Shown here: positions 8,760-18,035 of the stretch, one piece after another
Numbering within the stretch: position 1 is the first letter of the stretch
Layout of the letters: each line of letters begins with the position of its first letter
NCBI GenBank assembly: GCA_036272915.1
Contig: DATAXV010000112.1
Location: forward strand, 54,824 to 118,823
From: DATAXV01 sp036272915
Lineage (GTDB): Bacteria; Chloroflexota; Dormibacteria; Dormibacterales; Dormibacteraceae
Reading direction: 5' to 3'
Length of the DNA stretch: 64,000 nucleotides
Notes under the pieces: generated by a model
Seen by the model: only the letters and a program-made list of their open reading frames with translations
Databases searched by the model: none
What the model was told of the DNA's origin: nothing
Made by a program: the position numbers and the translations under genes

Positions 8760-9104
8760 GGCGGAGGGATGAGGTGTGGAAGGACGCCCCGCCGGACGCC
8801 CTTCCACGGAGAACGGAAAGAGGTGCTAGAGGAGAGATCCAGGGTGCTTCGAGCGGTCGTCGACGGACGTCACCCGCCCCGGATGCCGCCGCCAGACCGG
8901 CGGCGACGGGGTCGATGCGGCCGGTTCGCCGGCCGCCGCCACGAGCATCAGCGAGCTCACGCCCATCTCCTCCGAACCCGCATGTTGTAGGAACCCGCAC
9001 TGAGGAATACACCGAGGCGTTACGCACCCACGGGCGGCGTCGATCGGCTGCGGCCCCGGACCTCGTCGCGTGGGCCTCCGGCGGCGAAGTACAGTGGCGA
9101 CGAG
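8760..9104. other. intergenic region without a recognisable gene
   Basis: I see no convincing coding frame in these 345 bases. An imperfect hairpin with 8-base outer arms (8776-8783 with 8800-8807) lies just after the DUF998 stop and may act as its terminator, although no T-run follows. The remainder presumably carries the promoter of the aminotransferase gene at 9105. Confidence 0.4.
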
Positions 9105-10421
9105 ATGGCAGACCTGGAGCAGGAGTACCGCCGTCATTTCGCCGCCTCGGGTTCGCTCGCCAGCCGGGCGCGCGAGGTGCTGCCGGACGGCCTGACCCAC
9201 GACAGCCGGCGCTTCGCCCCCCATCCCGTGTACATCGCCCGATCCGAGGGTCCGTACAAGTGGACGGAGGAGGGCGATCGCCTGATCGACTACGGGATGG
9301 GCCATGGGGCGCTGATCCTCGGACACGCCAACCCCGCCGTGGTCAGGGCCGTCCAGGACCAGGTGGCGAAGGGCACGCACTTCTCCGCCTCCCACCGCCT
9401 GGAGGTTGAGTGGGCGGAGCGCGTCCGGCGGCTGGTGCCCAGCGCCGAGCTGGTCCGCTTCACCGCCAGCGGCACCGAGGCGACGATGCTGGCCATGCGG
9501 CTGGCCCGGGCGCGCACCGGCCGCCCCCGCATCCTCAAGCTCCAGGGGCACTTCCACGGCTGGCACGACGAGGCCCTCGTCGGCAGCCGGATGCCCTTCG
9601 ACGAGCTCCCCTCGCTCGGTCTCAACCCGGGCACGGTGGAGATGGCGAAGGCGATCCCGCAGAACGACGTGGAGTCGCTCGAGCGCGAGCTGGCCACCGA
9701 GCAGTACGCGGCCATGATCCTGGAGCCGAGCGGCGCGTCCTGGGCGACGGTGCCGCTGGCCGAGGGCTATCTGGAGGCGGTGCGGCGCGCGACCGCGTCG
9801 ACGGGCACGGTCCTCATCTTCGACGAGGTCATCACCGGCTTCCGGCTGGCGCCTGGCGGCGCCCAGGAGCACTTCGGGATCACGCCCGACCTCACCTGTC
9901 TGGCCAAGATCCTGGGCGGCGGCCTCCCCGGTGGCGCGGTCGCCGGCTCGGAGCCGATCGTCGGCCTGCTCCGCTTCGACGGAGCCGGCAAGCGGGTCGT
10001 CCAGCAGGGCACGTTCAACGCCAACCCGCTCTCCGCCGCCGCCGGCATCGCCGCGCTCGACCAGATCGTCGACGGCGCCCCGCAGCGACGGGCGACGGCG
10101 CTGGCCGAGCGGCTCTGCGCGAGGGTGAACCAGATGCTCGAGTCGCTGGACCTGCCCGGGTGCGCCTGGAACGTCGGCTCCCTCTTCCACATTCATGTCG
10201 GCGACACCTGCCCGATCTGGATCGAGGAGGGGAAGATCGCCGGGGAGCTGGACGTCCCCGCGCTGCTCACCGGCATGCCCCACCTCCACGAGGTCAGGGA
10301 GGGTCTTCTGCTCAAGGGCGTCGACCTCTTCAGGGACGGCGGTCTGGTCTCGGCCGTCCACACCGAGGCCGACATCGACCACACCATACAGGCGCTGGCG
10401 GAGACGCTCCAGGAGCTCTGA
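9105..10421 (+). CDS. class III aminotransferase, glutamate-1-semialdehyde aminomutase-like
   Basis: This 438-residue PLP enzyme of fold type I has the substrate/cofactor motif FTASGTEATMLAMRLAR, the Asp of IFDEVITGFR, and the Schiff-base Lys in CLAKILGGGLPGGAVAG. The ITGFR and GGGLPGGA wording is closest to glutamate-1-semialdehyde 2,1-aminomutases and their relatives. Sequences around residues 330-400 (VGDTCPIWIEEGKI) deviate from true HemL, so it may be one of the HemL-like aminotransferases acting on another substrate. No other haem gene is nearby. ATG 9105 was chosen as the only start consistent with the family N-terminus. Confidence 0.85.
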   Translation: MADLEQEYRRHFAASGSLASRAREVLPDGLTHDSRRFAPHPVYIARSEGPYKWTEEGDRLIDYGMGHGALILGHANPAVVRAVQDQVAKGTHFSASHRLEVEWAERVRRLVPSAELVRFTASGTEATMLAMRLARARTGRPRILKLQGHFHGWHDEALVGSRMPFDELPSLGLNPGTVEMAKAIPQNDVESLERELATEQYAAMILEPSGASWATVPLAEGYLEAVRRATASTGTVLIFDEVITGFRLAPGGAQEHFGITPDLTCLAKILGGGLPGGAVAGSEPIVGLLRFDGAGKRVVQQGTFNANPLSAAAGIAALDQIVDGAPQRRATALAERLCARVNQMLESLDLPGCAWNVGSLFHIHVGDTCPIWIEEGKIAGELDVPALLTGMPHLHEVREGLLLKGVDLFRDGGLVSAVHTEADIDHTIQALAETLQEL

Positions 10422-10450
10422 AACGGAGCTCCTGCAGCCGGATCAGGCGG

Positions 10451-10930
10451 TCAGCCCGCCTTCCGGATGATCTCCATCGCCTCGCGGACATGGCGCTGCG
10501 CGTCCAGCTGCGAGGAGAAGAGGTGGCGGATGACGCGCTCCCGGTCGACGACGTAGGTGACCCGGCCCGGCATCAGCCCGAGCAGCGAGCGGGCACCGTA
10601 CCTCTTGCGCACCTTGCCCCCCTCGTCGCTGAGCAGGATGAAGGGGAGCTGGTGGTGGCCGGCGAAGGCCTGGTGCGATGAGACCGAGTCGGAGCTGACG
10701 CCCACCACCTCGGCCCCCGCCTTGCTGAACACCTCGTAGCTGTCGCGGAAGGCACAGGCCTCGGCGGTGCAGCCGGGGGTCTCGTCCTTGGGATAGAAAT
10801 AGAGGACCACCGCCTTCTCCTTGACCAGCTCGGAGAGGGTGACGTCCTTGCCGTTCTGATCGGGAAGGGTGAAGTCCGGGGCGAGCGATCCGACCTCGGG
10901 CCGGACCACCGCAGCCGCTTGGTCACTCAT
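10451..10930 (-). CDS. bcp: thiol peroxidase, BCP/PrxQ-type peroxiredoxin
   Basis: This 159-residue thioredoxin-fold peroxidase has peroxidatic Cys54 in TPGCTAEAC and, five residues later, resolving Cys59, the hallmark of the atypical two-Cys PrxQ group. The APDFTLPDQNG start and the GVSSDS and YVVDRE strands are standard. It reduces hydrogen peroxide and organic hydroperoxides using thioredoxin in the cytoplasm. The uracil-DNA glycosylase gene ends 11 bases upstream of its start in the same orientation, suggesting a small damage-protection operon. Confidence 0.93.
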   Translation of the reverse strand: MSDQAAAVVRPEVGSLAPDFTLPDQNGKDVTLSELVKEKAVVLYFYPKDETPGCTAEACAFRDSYEVFSKAGAEVVGVSSDSVSSHQAFAGHHQLPFILLSDEGGKVRKRYGARSLLGLMPGRVTYVVDRERVIRHLFSSQLDAQRHVREAMEIIRKAG

Positions 10931-10941
10931 GACTCAGAACG

Positions 10942-11619
10942 TTACGGCAGGCGCCAGTCGATGGGCGGCGCCCCGAGCTCCTCCAGCAACCGGTTGGTCC
11001 GGCTGAAGGGCTTCGACCCGAAGAACCCGGCGTGGGCGGAGAGCGGGCTGGGGTGGGCGGACTCGATGCACGGGATGTCCTCGAGCATCGGCACCAGCGA
11101 TCGCGCATCCCGACCCCAGAGGATCGCCACCAGCGGCTCGGTGCGCATGGCCAGGGACCGGATCGCCTGCTCGGTCACCTCCTCCCAGCCCTTGCCCCGG
11201 TGCGAGGCCGGCTTGCCCGGCTCCACCGTCAGCGACCGGTTGAGGAGCAGCACGCCCCGCTCGGCCCAGGGGCTCAGGTCGCCGGTGGACGGCGTCGGGA
11301 AGCCGAGGTCGTCGGTGTACTCCTTGAAGATGTTGACCAGGCTGGCCGGGATCCGCCTCACGTCCGGGGCCACCGAGAAGCAGAGGCCGACGGGGTGTCC
11401 CGGGGTCGGATAGGGATCCTGGCCGACCAGCAGCACGCGCACGTCGTCGAAGGGCTGGTAGAAGGCGCGGAGGACGTTGGCGCCGGCGGGAAGATAGCGC
11501 CGGCCGGCGGCGACCTCGGCGCGGAGGAAGTCGCCCATCAGACCGATCTGGCCGGCGACCGGCTCCAGGGCCTCGGTCCAGCCGGCGTCCATCACCTTCG
11601 GGAGAGCTCGAGGGGCCAC
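10942..11619 (-). CDS. ung: uracil-DNA glycosylase, family 1
   Basis: This 225-residue enzyme removes uracil from DNA. The water-activating motif GQDPYP is at residues 66-71 (catalytic Asp68), and the DNA-intercalating motif HPSPLS lies near residue 190. LLLNRSLTVEPGKPASH corresponds to the uracil-specificity loop, with the Asn conserved. The length is as expected for Ung. It begins at GTG 11619. It precedes bcp by 11 bases on the same strand. Confidence 0.95.
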   Translation of the reverse strand: MAPRALPKVMDAGWTEALEPVAGQIGLMGDFLRAEVAAGRRYLPAGANVLRAFYQPFDDVRVLLVGQDPYPTPGHPVGLCFSVAPDVRRIPASLVNIFKEYTDDLGFPTPSTGDLSPWAERGVLLLNRSLTVEPGKPASHRGKGWEEVTEQAIRSLAMRTEPLVAILWGRDARSLVPMLEDIPCIESAHPSPLSAHAGFFGSKPFSRTNRLLEELGAPPIDWRLP

Positions 11620-11707
11620 GGGCCCAGATCATAGCGCCGATCACCGAAGGCCTCGGTCGGGCCGCGGCGGGCCCGGGGCGCTCGGCGCGAGCGCCCCGGG
11701 GCGGCGG

Positions 11708-12289
11708 CTATGCGGTTCGGACGGACTGGTAGGTGAGGAGGGCAAGGCTCTGACCGACGGTCCTGGCGTGGAGGAGGCGCATAGGTTTCATGCTGCTGGT
11801 CTCGCCGAAGAGGCGCCGCCCGGCCCCGACCACCAGCGGGTAGGTCATCAGGCGAAGCTCGTCGACGAGGTCGTGCTCGATCAGCGTCGGCACGAGCCGT
11901 CCGCTCGCGTAGACGACGATCTCGCCGCTCACCTGCTGCTTCAGCGTCGAGACCTCGTCCACCACCTCGCCCTTCAGCACCGTCGAGTTGCTCCAGGCGA
12001 GGGGGTTCTCGAGGGTGGTGGAGACGACGTACTTGGGCATGCGGTTGAGCCGGTCCGGCAGCGCCCCACCGCGGGATGGGAACCGTGCGACGAAGTACTC
12101 GTAGCTGCGCCGGCCCAGCAGCAGCGCCTCGGCGCCCTGCGCCTCGGCGGTCAGCGCCTGGAACCACTCCTCGCGATCCCCCTCCTCGATTCGGGCGAAC
12201 CAGTCGCCGCGCCCCAGGTCCTCCACACCCGTCGGGTCCTGGACGACCCCGTCGAGAGAGATGTTCTCGCTAACAACTATCCGTCCCAT
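11708..12289 (-). CDS. RibD C-terminal/dihydrofolate reductase-like protein
   Basis: This 193-residue protein has the dihydrofolate reductase-like fold of the YyaP/YwjB group: VVSENISLDGVVQDP at the start, LLLGRRSYEYFVARFP in the cofactor region, KYVVSTTLENP, and the C-terminal LMTYPLVVGAGRRLF. Members are presumed NADPH-dependent reductases with unknown substrate. It is divergent from the sigma-factor gene; the 130 bases between them should hold both promoters. RibD-like reductases and group-X5 sigma factors are often neighbours in actinobacteria, but no link is proven. Confidence 0.85.
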   Translation of the reverse strand: MGRIVVSENISLDGVVQDPTGVEDLGRGDWFARIEEGDREEWFQALTAEAQGAEALLLGRRSYEYFVARFPSRGGALPDRLNRMPKYVVSTTLENPLAWSNSTVLKGEVVDEVSTLKQQVSGEIVVYASGRLVPTLIEHDLVDELRLMTYPLVVGAGRRLFGETSSMKPMRLLHARTVGQSLALLTYQSVRTA

Positions 12290-12419
12290 GTCGGTTCTCC
12301 TTTGATGGCGTTGTCGGGTACCACTGGTGTAGAAACCGCGACATCGGAGAACTGGGCGCGCATCGACCGCTCAGTTGGCCCCCCGGCCGGTGTCCATACG
12401 GACGGAAGTGCGACACAGT

Positions 12420-13452
12420 ATGGAAAGAGGTGAAGCGACGGCGGTGGCAGGCGACCTGATGTCCCGAGCCCGCGCGGGTGACAGCGACGCGTTCCGACAG
12501 CTGACCGAGCCCTATCAGCGCGAGCTGGAGGTGCACTGCTACCGGATGCTGGGCTCGCTCCAGGACGCCGAGGACGCCCTGCAGGACACGCTGCTGGCCG
12601 CCTGGCAGGGCCTCGACGGGTTCCAGGGGCGCGCGTCGATCCGCACCTGGCTCTATCGGATCGCCACCAACCGGTGCCTCAACGCGCGCCGATCCGCGAG
12701 CCGGCGCCCGGCCATGGAGTGGAACCTGCCCAACGTCGAACCGCCCGAGCCGACCCGGCTCGGCGAGGTCGTCTGGCTCGAGCCGTACCCCGACGCCCGC
12801 CTCGAGAGTGCGATGGACGCGCGGCCGGGCCCCGAGGCCCGCTACGAGCAGGCCGAGTCCATCTCGCTCGCGTTCGTCACCGCACTCCAGGTCCTGCCCC
12901 CCCCGGCAGCTCGCCGTGCTCGTCCTGCGCGACGTCCTCGGACTCCACGCGGGCGAGGTGGCCGACATGCTCGACTCGACCGTCGAATCCGTCAACAGCG
13001 CCCTCAAGCGAGCCCGGGCCACGCTGCAGCGCAGGCTCCCGCCGGCCGCCGACCGGGAGCCGCCTCCAGGCCTCGACTCACCCTCCGAGGACGCGATCGT
13101 GGAGAGGTTCGTCCGCGCCTGGGAGACCGCCGATCTCGACGCGCTGGTCGCCCTTCTGACCGACGACGTCTTCATCTCGATGCCGCCGATACCCCTGGAG
13201 TACGAGGGGCGTGACGTCGCCGCCCGCTTCTGCGCCACCATCTTCCGCGCCGGCCGGAGGTTCGAGCTCGTGCGGACGCGGGCCAACGGCCAGCCCGCCT
13301 TCGGCGCGTACCTGCGCGACCCCGACGGCATCAGCCACGGGGCCGGGCTCTACGTCCTGACCCTCACCGGCGATCGAATCGGCGCCATGAGCCGCTTCGA
13401 CAACGACCTGCTCCCCCGGTTCGGGCTACCGCGATCGCTCCCAAGCCGATAG
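12420..13452 (+). pseudogene. ECF sigma factor with SnoaL-like C-terminal domain, one-base frameshift
   Basis: The first frame encodes sigma-70 region 2 (ALQDTLLAAWQGL, RTWLYRIATNRCLN) and a linker. At a run of eight C (12897-12904) the frame is lost. The following frame resumes exactly with region 4 (RQLAVLVLRDVLGLHAGEVADML) and then a SnoaL-like domain (VERFVRAWETADLDALVALL) to TAG 13450-13452. Seven C would give the expected Leu-Pro-Pro-Arg junction, so one C is extra. The architecture matches the sigma-70 'X5'/SigG-like group, in which the SnoaL domain modulates activity. The start is ATG 12420, or GTG 12444, which has AGAGGTGA upstream. The extra C could be an assembly error, a true inactivation or a slippage site. 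Confidence 0.8.
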
Positions 13453-13532
13453 CCGCCGGCGCCGCGGCGCTGTCGCGCGCCCGACCGGGCCGGACTCGCT
13501 CGCGAACGGGTCTTGGTACGATCCGGGCCACG

Positions 13533-16500
13533 GTGCCCGATTTTCTCGACGCCGTCGCCTCTCGCACCGTCGTCTTCGACGGCGGCATGGGGGCGACGCT
13601 GGAGATGTTCGATCTCACCCCGCAGGACTACGGCGGCCTCCAGGGCAAATGCCACGAGGCGCTCGTCCTGAATCGCCCCGACGTGATCGAGGGCGTGCAT
13701 CTCTCGATGCTCGACGCCGGAGCCGACGTCCTCGAGACCTGTACCTTCCAGGCCTCGCGGCTGAAGCTCGCCGAGTGGGGCCTGGAGGCGCACACGCTGG
13801 AGATCAACCGCCGGGCAGCGGAGATCGCGCGGAGGGCGGCCGGATCCCATCGCTTCGTCGCCGGCTCGATCGGGCCCACCGGACAGCTCCCCGCCTCGGA
13901 CGATCCCAGCCTCGGCCAGATGACCTTCGCCGACCTGGTCCCGATCTTCCGGGAGCAGGCCGAGGGGCTGCTGGTGGGTGGTGCCGATCTCCTCATCATC
14001 GAGACCGCCCAGGACATCCTCGAGGTCAAGGCGGCGATCTTCGGCGCCCGGGAGGCGTTCCGCGCCACCGGCCGCGAGGTGCCCATCCAGTGCAGCGTAT
14101 CCCTGCTCGCCCAGGGCGGGACCATGCTCCTGGGCACCCCCATCGACGCCGTGCTGACCACGCTCGAGGGGCTGCGCGTCGATGTCGTCGGCCTCAACTG
14201 CTCGACCGGGCCGGAGGCGATGCGGGACGCGATCCGCTTCCTCGGCGAGAACAGCACCCGCCCGATCCACTGCATTCCCAACGCCGGCATCCCGCTCCAG
14301 GGCCCGAACGGCGAGACCATCTTCCCGGAGGGGCCCGAGCCCTTCTCGGCGACGCTCGGTGAGTACGTGGAGCGGTTCGGTGTCGGCATCGTCGGCGGCT
14401 GCTGCGGCACCACCCCCGACCACATCCGCGCGGTGGTGGAGAGGGTCCGGCCGGTCGCGGTCCGGCCCCGGCCGCCGGCGGGAGAGGCGCGGCTCTCGAG
14501 CATGATCAGCTCCGCGCCGCTGGCCCAGGAGCCCGCCCCCACCATCGTCGGCGAGCGGGTCAACTCCCAGGGCTCACGGCGGGCCAAGCGCATGCTCCTC
14601 GCCGACGACTACGACGGCCTGCTGCGCATCGCCGAGGACCAGGTCCAGGGCGGCGCCCACGTCCTCGACATCTGCGTCGCCCTGACCGAGCGCCAGGACG
14701 AGGCCGAGCAGATGCGCCAGCTCTGCAAGCGCATCTCGCTAACGCAGCCGGCGCCGATCCAGATCGACTCGACCGAGCCCGACGTCCTTCGGATCGCCCT
14801 CGAGCAGATCCCCGGGCGCCCGATCATCAACTCGATCAACCTCGAGGCGGGCCGGGCCAAGCTCGACCTGGTCACGCCGATGGCGATCGCCCACGGCGCC
14901 GCGCTGATCGCCCTCACCATCGACGAGGTGGGGATGGCCAAGACCGCCGAGCGCAAGCTCGAGGTCGCCCGGCGCATCCACCAGCTGGCCTGCGAGGAGC
15001 ACGGCCTGGATCCCCGCTTCCTGATCTTCGACGCGCTCACCTTCACCCTGACCACCGGCGACCAGGAGTGGCGGCACTCGGCGATCGAGACCATCGAGGG
15101 CATCCGGCGGATCAAGGCGGAGCTGCCCGAGGTGCGCACCTCGCTCGGCGTCTCCAACGTCTCCTTCGGCATCTCGCCCCGCGCCCGCGCGGTGCTCAAC
15201 TCCGTCTTCCTCCACCACTGCGTCGAGGCCGGGCTGGACCTGGCCATGGTCCATCCCAACGACATCACGCCCTACCCCGAGATCCCGGCTGACGAGCGCG
15301 AGCTCTGCGACGACCTCGTGCTGGACCGTCGCGACGACGCCCTCGAGCGGCTCATCGGCCACTTCGAGGCGCAGGGTGGCGAGCAGGCCGTGGAGATGGC
15401 GGACGCGACCGAGGGGATGGAGCCGGAGGAGGCCCTCCACCACCACATCCTCCGCCGCCGCAAGGAGGGCGTCGAGGACTGGATCGACCGCTCGGTGGAG
15501 AAGATCGGCGCCGTCCCGACACTGAACGACGTACTGCTGCCGGCGATGAAGGAGGTCGGCGACAAGTTCGGGGCCGGCGAGCTGATCCTGCCCTTCGTCC
15601 TCCAGTCGGCGGAGGTCATGAAGCGCGCGGTGGCCCGGCTCGAGCGCTACCTGGATCGGATCGAGGGCTACACCAAGGGCACGGTGATCCTGGCCACCGT
15701 CTTCGGCGACGTCCACGACATCGGCAAGTCGCTCGTCAACACCATCCTCAGCAACAACGGCTACACGGTCGTCGACCTCGGCAAGCAGGTGCCGATCGGC
15801 ACCATCGTCGACGCTGCCAAGGAGCACAAGGCGACGGCGATCGGCCTGTCGGCGCTGCTCGTCTCAACCTCGAAGCAGATGCCGCTCTGCGTCGCCGAGC
15901 TGCACCAGCAGGGCCTCGACTTCCCGGTCCTGCTCGGCGGCGCCGCCATCAACCGCGACTTCGGCCTCCGCTGCCTCTACCCCATGGGACAGGAGTCGGA
16001 CGAGGTCTACGAGCCCGGCGTCTTCTACTGCAAGGACGCCTTCGAGGGGCTCCACCACATGGAGGAGCTGGTCGATCCGGACGCGCGGGCGAGGCTCCTC
16101 GGCCAGGTCAGGGAGCAGGCGCGCCGGCTCAGGGAGCGACCTGCCGCCGCGCCCGCCGCGCCCACCGACGACGACTCGGTGCGCTCGGCCGCCCGGATCG
16201 ACGTGCCGGTGCCGACGCCACCGTACTGGGGCGCCCGCGAGATCCCGGTCGGACTCGACGAGATCTACCCGCACATCGACACCCACGTCCTCTTCAAGCT
16301 GCACTGGGGTGGCCGCGGCGTGAAGGGCGAGGCCTGGCAGCGGCTGGTGGGCGACGACTTCATGCCGCGTCTGGAGCGGATGTGGCAGGAGCAGGACTAC
16401 CTCTGCCCTCGGGCAAAGCTGGGCTACTTCCCCTGCAACTCCTCCGGCAACGAGGTGATCCTCTGGGACCCGGAGGATCCGGATCGAGAGCTGGAGCGGC

Positions 16501-17069
16501 TCGTCTTCCCCCGCCAGCCCGCCCACGACCGGATCTGCCTGGCCGACTTCTTCCGCCCGCTGGAGACCGGCGTGCGCGACGTCTGCGCCCTCCAGGCGGT
16601 CACCATCGGCGACGACGCGACCGCGCGCTCCAAGCTTCTCGAGGCGGAGGGAGAGTTCGCCGAGCAGCTCTTCGTCCACGGCCTTTCCGTGCAGACGGCG
16701 GAGGCGACCGCCGAGTGGCTGCACGCCCGGGTCCGTCGCGACCTCGGCATCGAGCCGGACCAGGGCCGGCGCTACTCCTGGGGCTACCCGGCCTGCCCCG
16801 AGCAGTCGGAGCACGAGAAGGTCTTCCGCCTGCTCGACGCGCCGTCGATCGGGCTGCGCCTGTCGGGTGGCTTCGCCCTGGAGCCGGAGCAGTCGACGGT
16901 GGCGCTGATCGTCCACCACCCCCAGGCCCTCTACTTCGCGATGCGGTCGGGCAAGCTGCAGGACCGCAAGATGCCGGACGAGGTGATCGCCGGCTCCAGG
17001 CGGGACCCGCGCCTCTATCTCGCCGACGAGGGGGCCACGGAGGGGGCCACGGAGCCGCTCGAGGTCTGA
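13533..17069 (+). CDS. metH: cobalamin-dependent methionine synthase
   Basis: This 1178-residue multidomain enzyme transfers a methyl group from methyl-tetrahydrofolate to homocysteine through cobalamin. Domains in order: a homocysteine-binding barrel (1-310, zinc ligands in GLNCSTGP and GGCCGTT); a pterin-binding barrel (about 335-600, IIGERVNSQG-like start and INSINLEAG); the cobalamin cap and Rossmann domain (about 630-860) with the His ligand in DVHDIG near residue 727; and an activation domain (about 950-1160) with RYSWGYPACPEQ for S-adenosylmethionine-driven reactivation. It starts at GTG 13533. The 80-base leader is too short for a cobalamin riboswitch. The end overlaps the convergent LysR gene by 55 bases. 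Confidence 0.96.
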   Translation: MPDFLDAVASRTVVFDGGMGATLEMFDLTPQDYGGLQGKCHEALVLNRPDVIEGVHLSMLDAGADVLETCTFQASRLKLAEWGLEAHTLEINRRAAEIARRAAGSHRFVAGSIGPTGQLPASDDPSLGQMTFADLVPIFREQAEGLLVGGADLLIIETAQDILEVKAAIFGAREAFRATGREVPIQCSVSLLAQGGTMLLGTPIDAVLTTLEGLRVDVVGLNCSTGPEAMRDAIRFLGENSTRPIHCIPNAGIPLQGPNGETIFPEGPEPFSATLGEYVERFGVGIVGGCCGTTPDHIRAVVERVRPVAVRPRPPAGEARLSSMISSAPLAQEPAPTIVGERVNSQGSRRAKRMLLADDYDGLLRIAEDQVQGGAHVLDICVALTERQDEAEQMRQLCKRISLTQPAPIQIDSTEPDVLRIALEQIPGRPIINSINLEAGRAKLDLVTPMAIAHGAALIALTIDEVGMAKTAERKLEVARRIHQLACEEHGLDPRFLIFDALTFTLTTGDQEWRHSAIETIEGIRRIKAELPEVRTSLGVSNVSFGISPRARAVLNSVFLHHCVEAGLDLAMVHPNDITPYPEIPADERELCDDLVLDRRDDALERLIGHFEAQGGEQAVEMADATEGMEPEEALHHHILRRRKEGVEDWIDRSVEKIGAVPTLNDVLLPAMKEVGDKFGAGELILPFVLQSAEVMKRAVARLERYLDRIEGYTKGTVILATVFGDVHDIGKSLVNTILSNNGYTVVDLGKQVPIGTIVDAAKEHKATAIGLSALLVSTSKQMPLCVAELHQQGLDFPVLLGGAAINRDFGLRCLYPMGQESDEVYEPGVFYCKDAFEGLHHMEELVDPDARARLLGQVREQARRLRERPAAAPAAPTDDDSVRSAARIDVPVPTPPYWGAREIPVGLDEIYPHIDTHVLFKLHWGGRGVKGEAWQRLVGDDFMPRLERMWQEQDYLCPRAKLGYFPCNSSGNEVILWDPEDPDRELERLVFPRQPAHDRICLADFFRPLETGVRDVCALQAVTIGDDATARSKLLEAEGEFAEQLFVHGLSVQTAEATAEWLHARVRRDLGIEPDQGRRYSWGYPACPEQSEHEKVFRLLDAPSIGLRLSGGFALEPEQSTVALIVHHPQALYFAMRSGKLQDRKMPDEVIAGSRRDPRLYLADEGATEGATEPLEV

Positions 17070-17965
17070 CCGCCGGCGATCGCGATCAGCCGGCTCGCCG
17101 CCGGGCTGAGCGTTCTCCCGTTGTCCCAGACGGCCCGGATCGTCCGCTCCAGCCGGAGGTCGGCGCAGGGCACCGCCGCCAGCTGGCCGGCCCTGATCTC
17201 CGACTCCACGGCGAGAGCCGAGATGACGGCAGGCCCGGTGCCGGCGATGGCCACCGCCTTGATCGCCGTGGTCGACGCCAGCTCCATCAGAGGGCGGACC
17301 TCGAAACCGTGCTCGGCGAGCGCGTCGGTGAGGATGTCCCTGGTCCCCGACCCCGGCTCGCGCAGCACGACGGGAGTGCGCGACAGCTCGCCCGCGGTGA
17401 CCGGCCGGCGGCGCCGGGCCCAGCGGTGATCGCGGCCGACGACGATCACCAGGCGGTCGGGCATGAGGTCGCGGGACCGCAGCCGCCCCGGCGGTCGCGG
17501 CCCCTCGATGAAGCCCAGATCGACCTCCCCCTGGGCGACCAGGTCGGCGACGTGGGCCGTGTTGCCCATCTCCAGGGAGACGTCGACGGCGGGAAGGGCG
17601 GCCGCCAGCTGCCGCAGCCATCCCGGGATCAGGTACTCGGCCACGGTCAGGCTCGCCGCCAGGCGCAGGTGGGAGCGCTCGTCCGAGCGCAGGGCGGCGG
17701 TGCCGGCCAGGAGCGAGCGCATCTCGTGCAGGACGGCCCCCGCCCACTCCGCGGTCGCGGTCCCGGCCGGGGTCAGTCGCGATCCGGTGCGGACGCGTTC
17801 GAGCAGCCTCAGACCGAGCACCCGCTCCAGGGCGCGCAGGCGCATGCTCGCCGCCGGCTGGCTGACGTGGTGGGCCTCGGCGGCGGCGCTGATCGAGCCG
17901 AGCTCGCCGACCGAGACGAGCAGGTCCAGCGCCGCCAGATCCGGCGCCGGCTGCGACAGTGGCAT
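17015..17965 (-). CDS. LysR-family transcriptional regulator (YeiE/CmpR-like)
   Basis: The protein has 316 residues. The N-terminal winged helix (ALDLLVSVGELGSISAAAE, then VSQPAASMRLRALE) is followed by a two-lobed effector domain that includes the DLGFIEGP and VVGRDHRWA segments. It is divergent from a YeiH-type exporter, the arrangement known for YeiE/YeiH in enterobacteria, so it most likely controls that gene and its own. A perfect 15-base palindrome with LysR T-N11-A geometry covers its start codon. The reverse-strand end overlaps the last 55 bases of metH. Confidence 0.9.
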   Translation of the reverse strand: MPLSQPAPDLAALDLLVSVGELGSISAAAEAHHVSQPAASMRLRALERVLGLRLLERVRTGSRLTPAGTATAEWAGAVLHEMRSLLAGTAALRSDERSHLRLAASLTVAEYLIPGWLRQLAAALPAVDVSLEMGNTAHVADLVAQGEVDLGFIEGPRPPGRLRSRDLMPDRLVIVVGRDHRWARRRRPVTAGELSRTPVVLREPGSGTRDILTDALAEHGFEVRPLMELASTTAIKAVAIAGTGPAVISALAVESEIRAGQLAAVPCADLRLERTIRAVWDNGRTLSPAASRLIAIAGGQTSSGSVAPSVAPSSAR

Positions 17966-17978
17966 AAGGGAACCTTAT
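17964..17978. promoter_or_regulatory. LysR-type operator, perfect inverted repeat
   Basis: ATAAGG-GAA-CCTTAT has two perfect six-base arms around a three-base spacer. It contains T-N11-A (T17965 and A17977), the LysR-box pattern. It overlaps the start codon of the LysR gene (17963-17965) and sits in the 70-base divergent promoter region with yeiH. The position suggests autorepression plus control of the exporter. It is also strikingly AT-rich for this genome. Confidence 0.6.
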
Positions 17979-18035
17979 AACGGGATCAGCGGAACATCGG
18001 TTCCAGGCCGGTCCAGCGCGCCCCAGCATGGAGGC

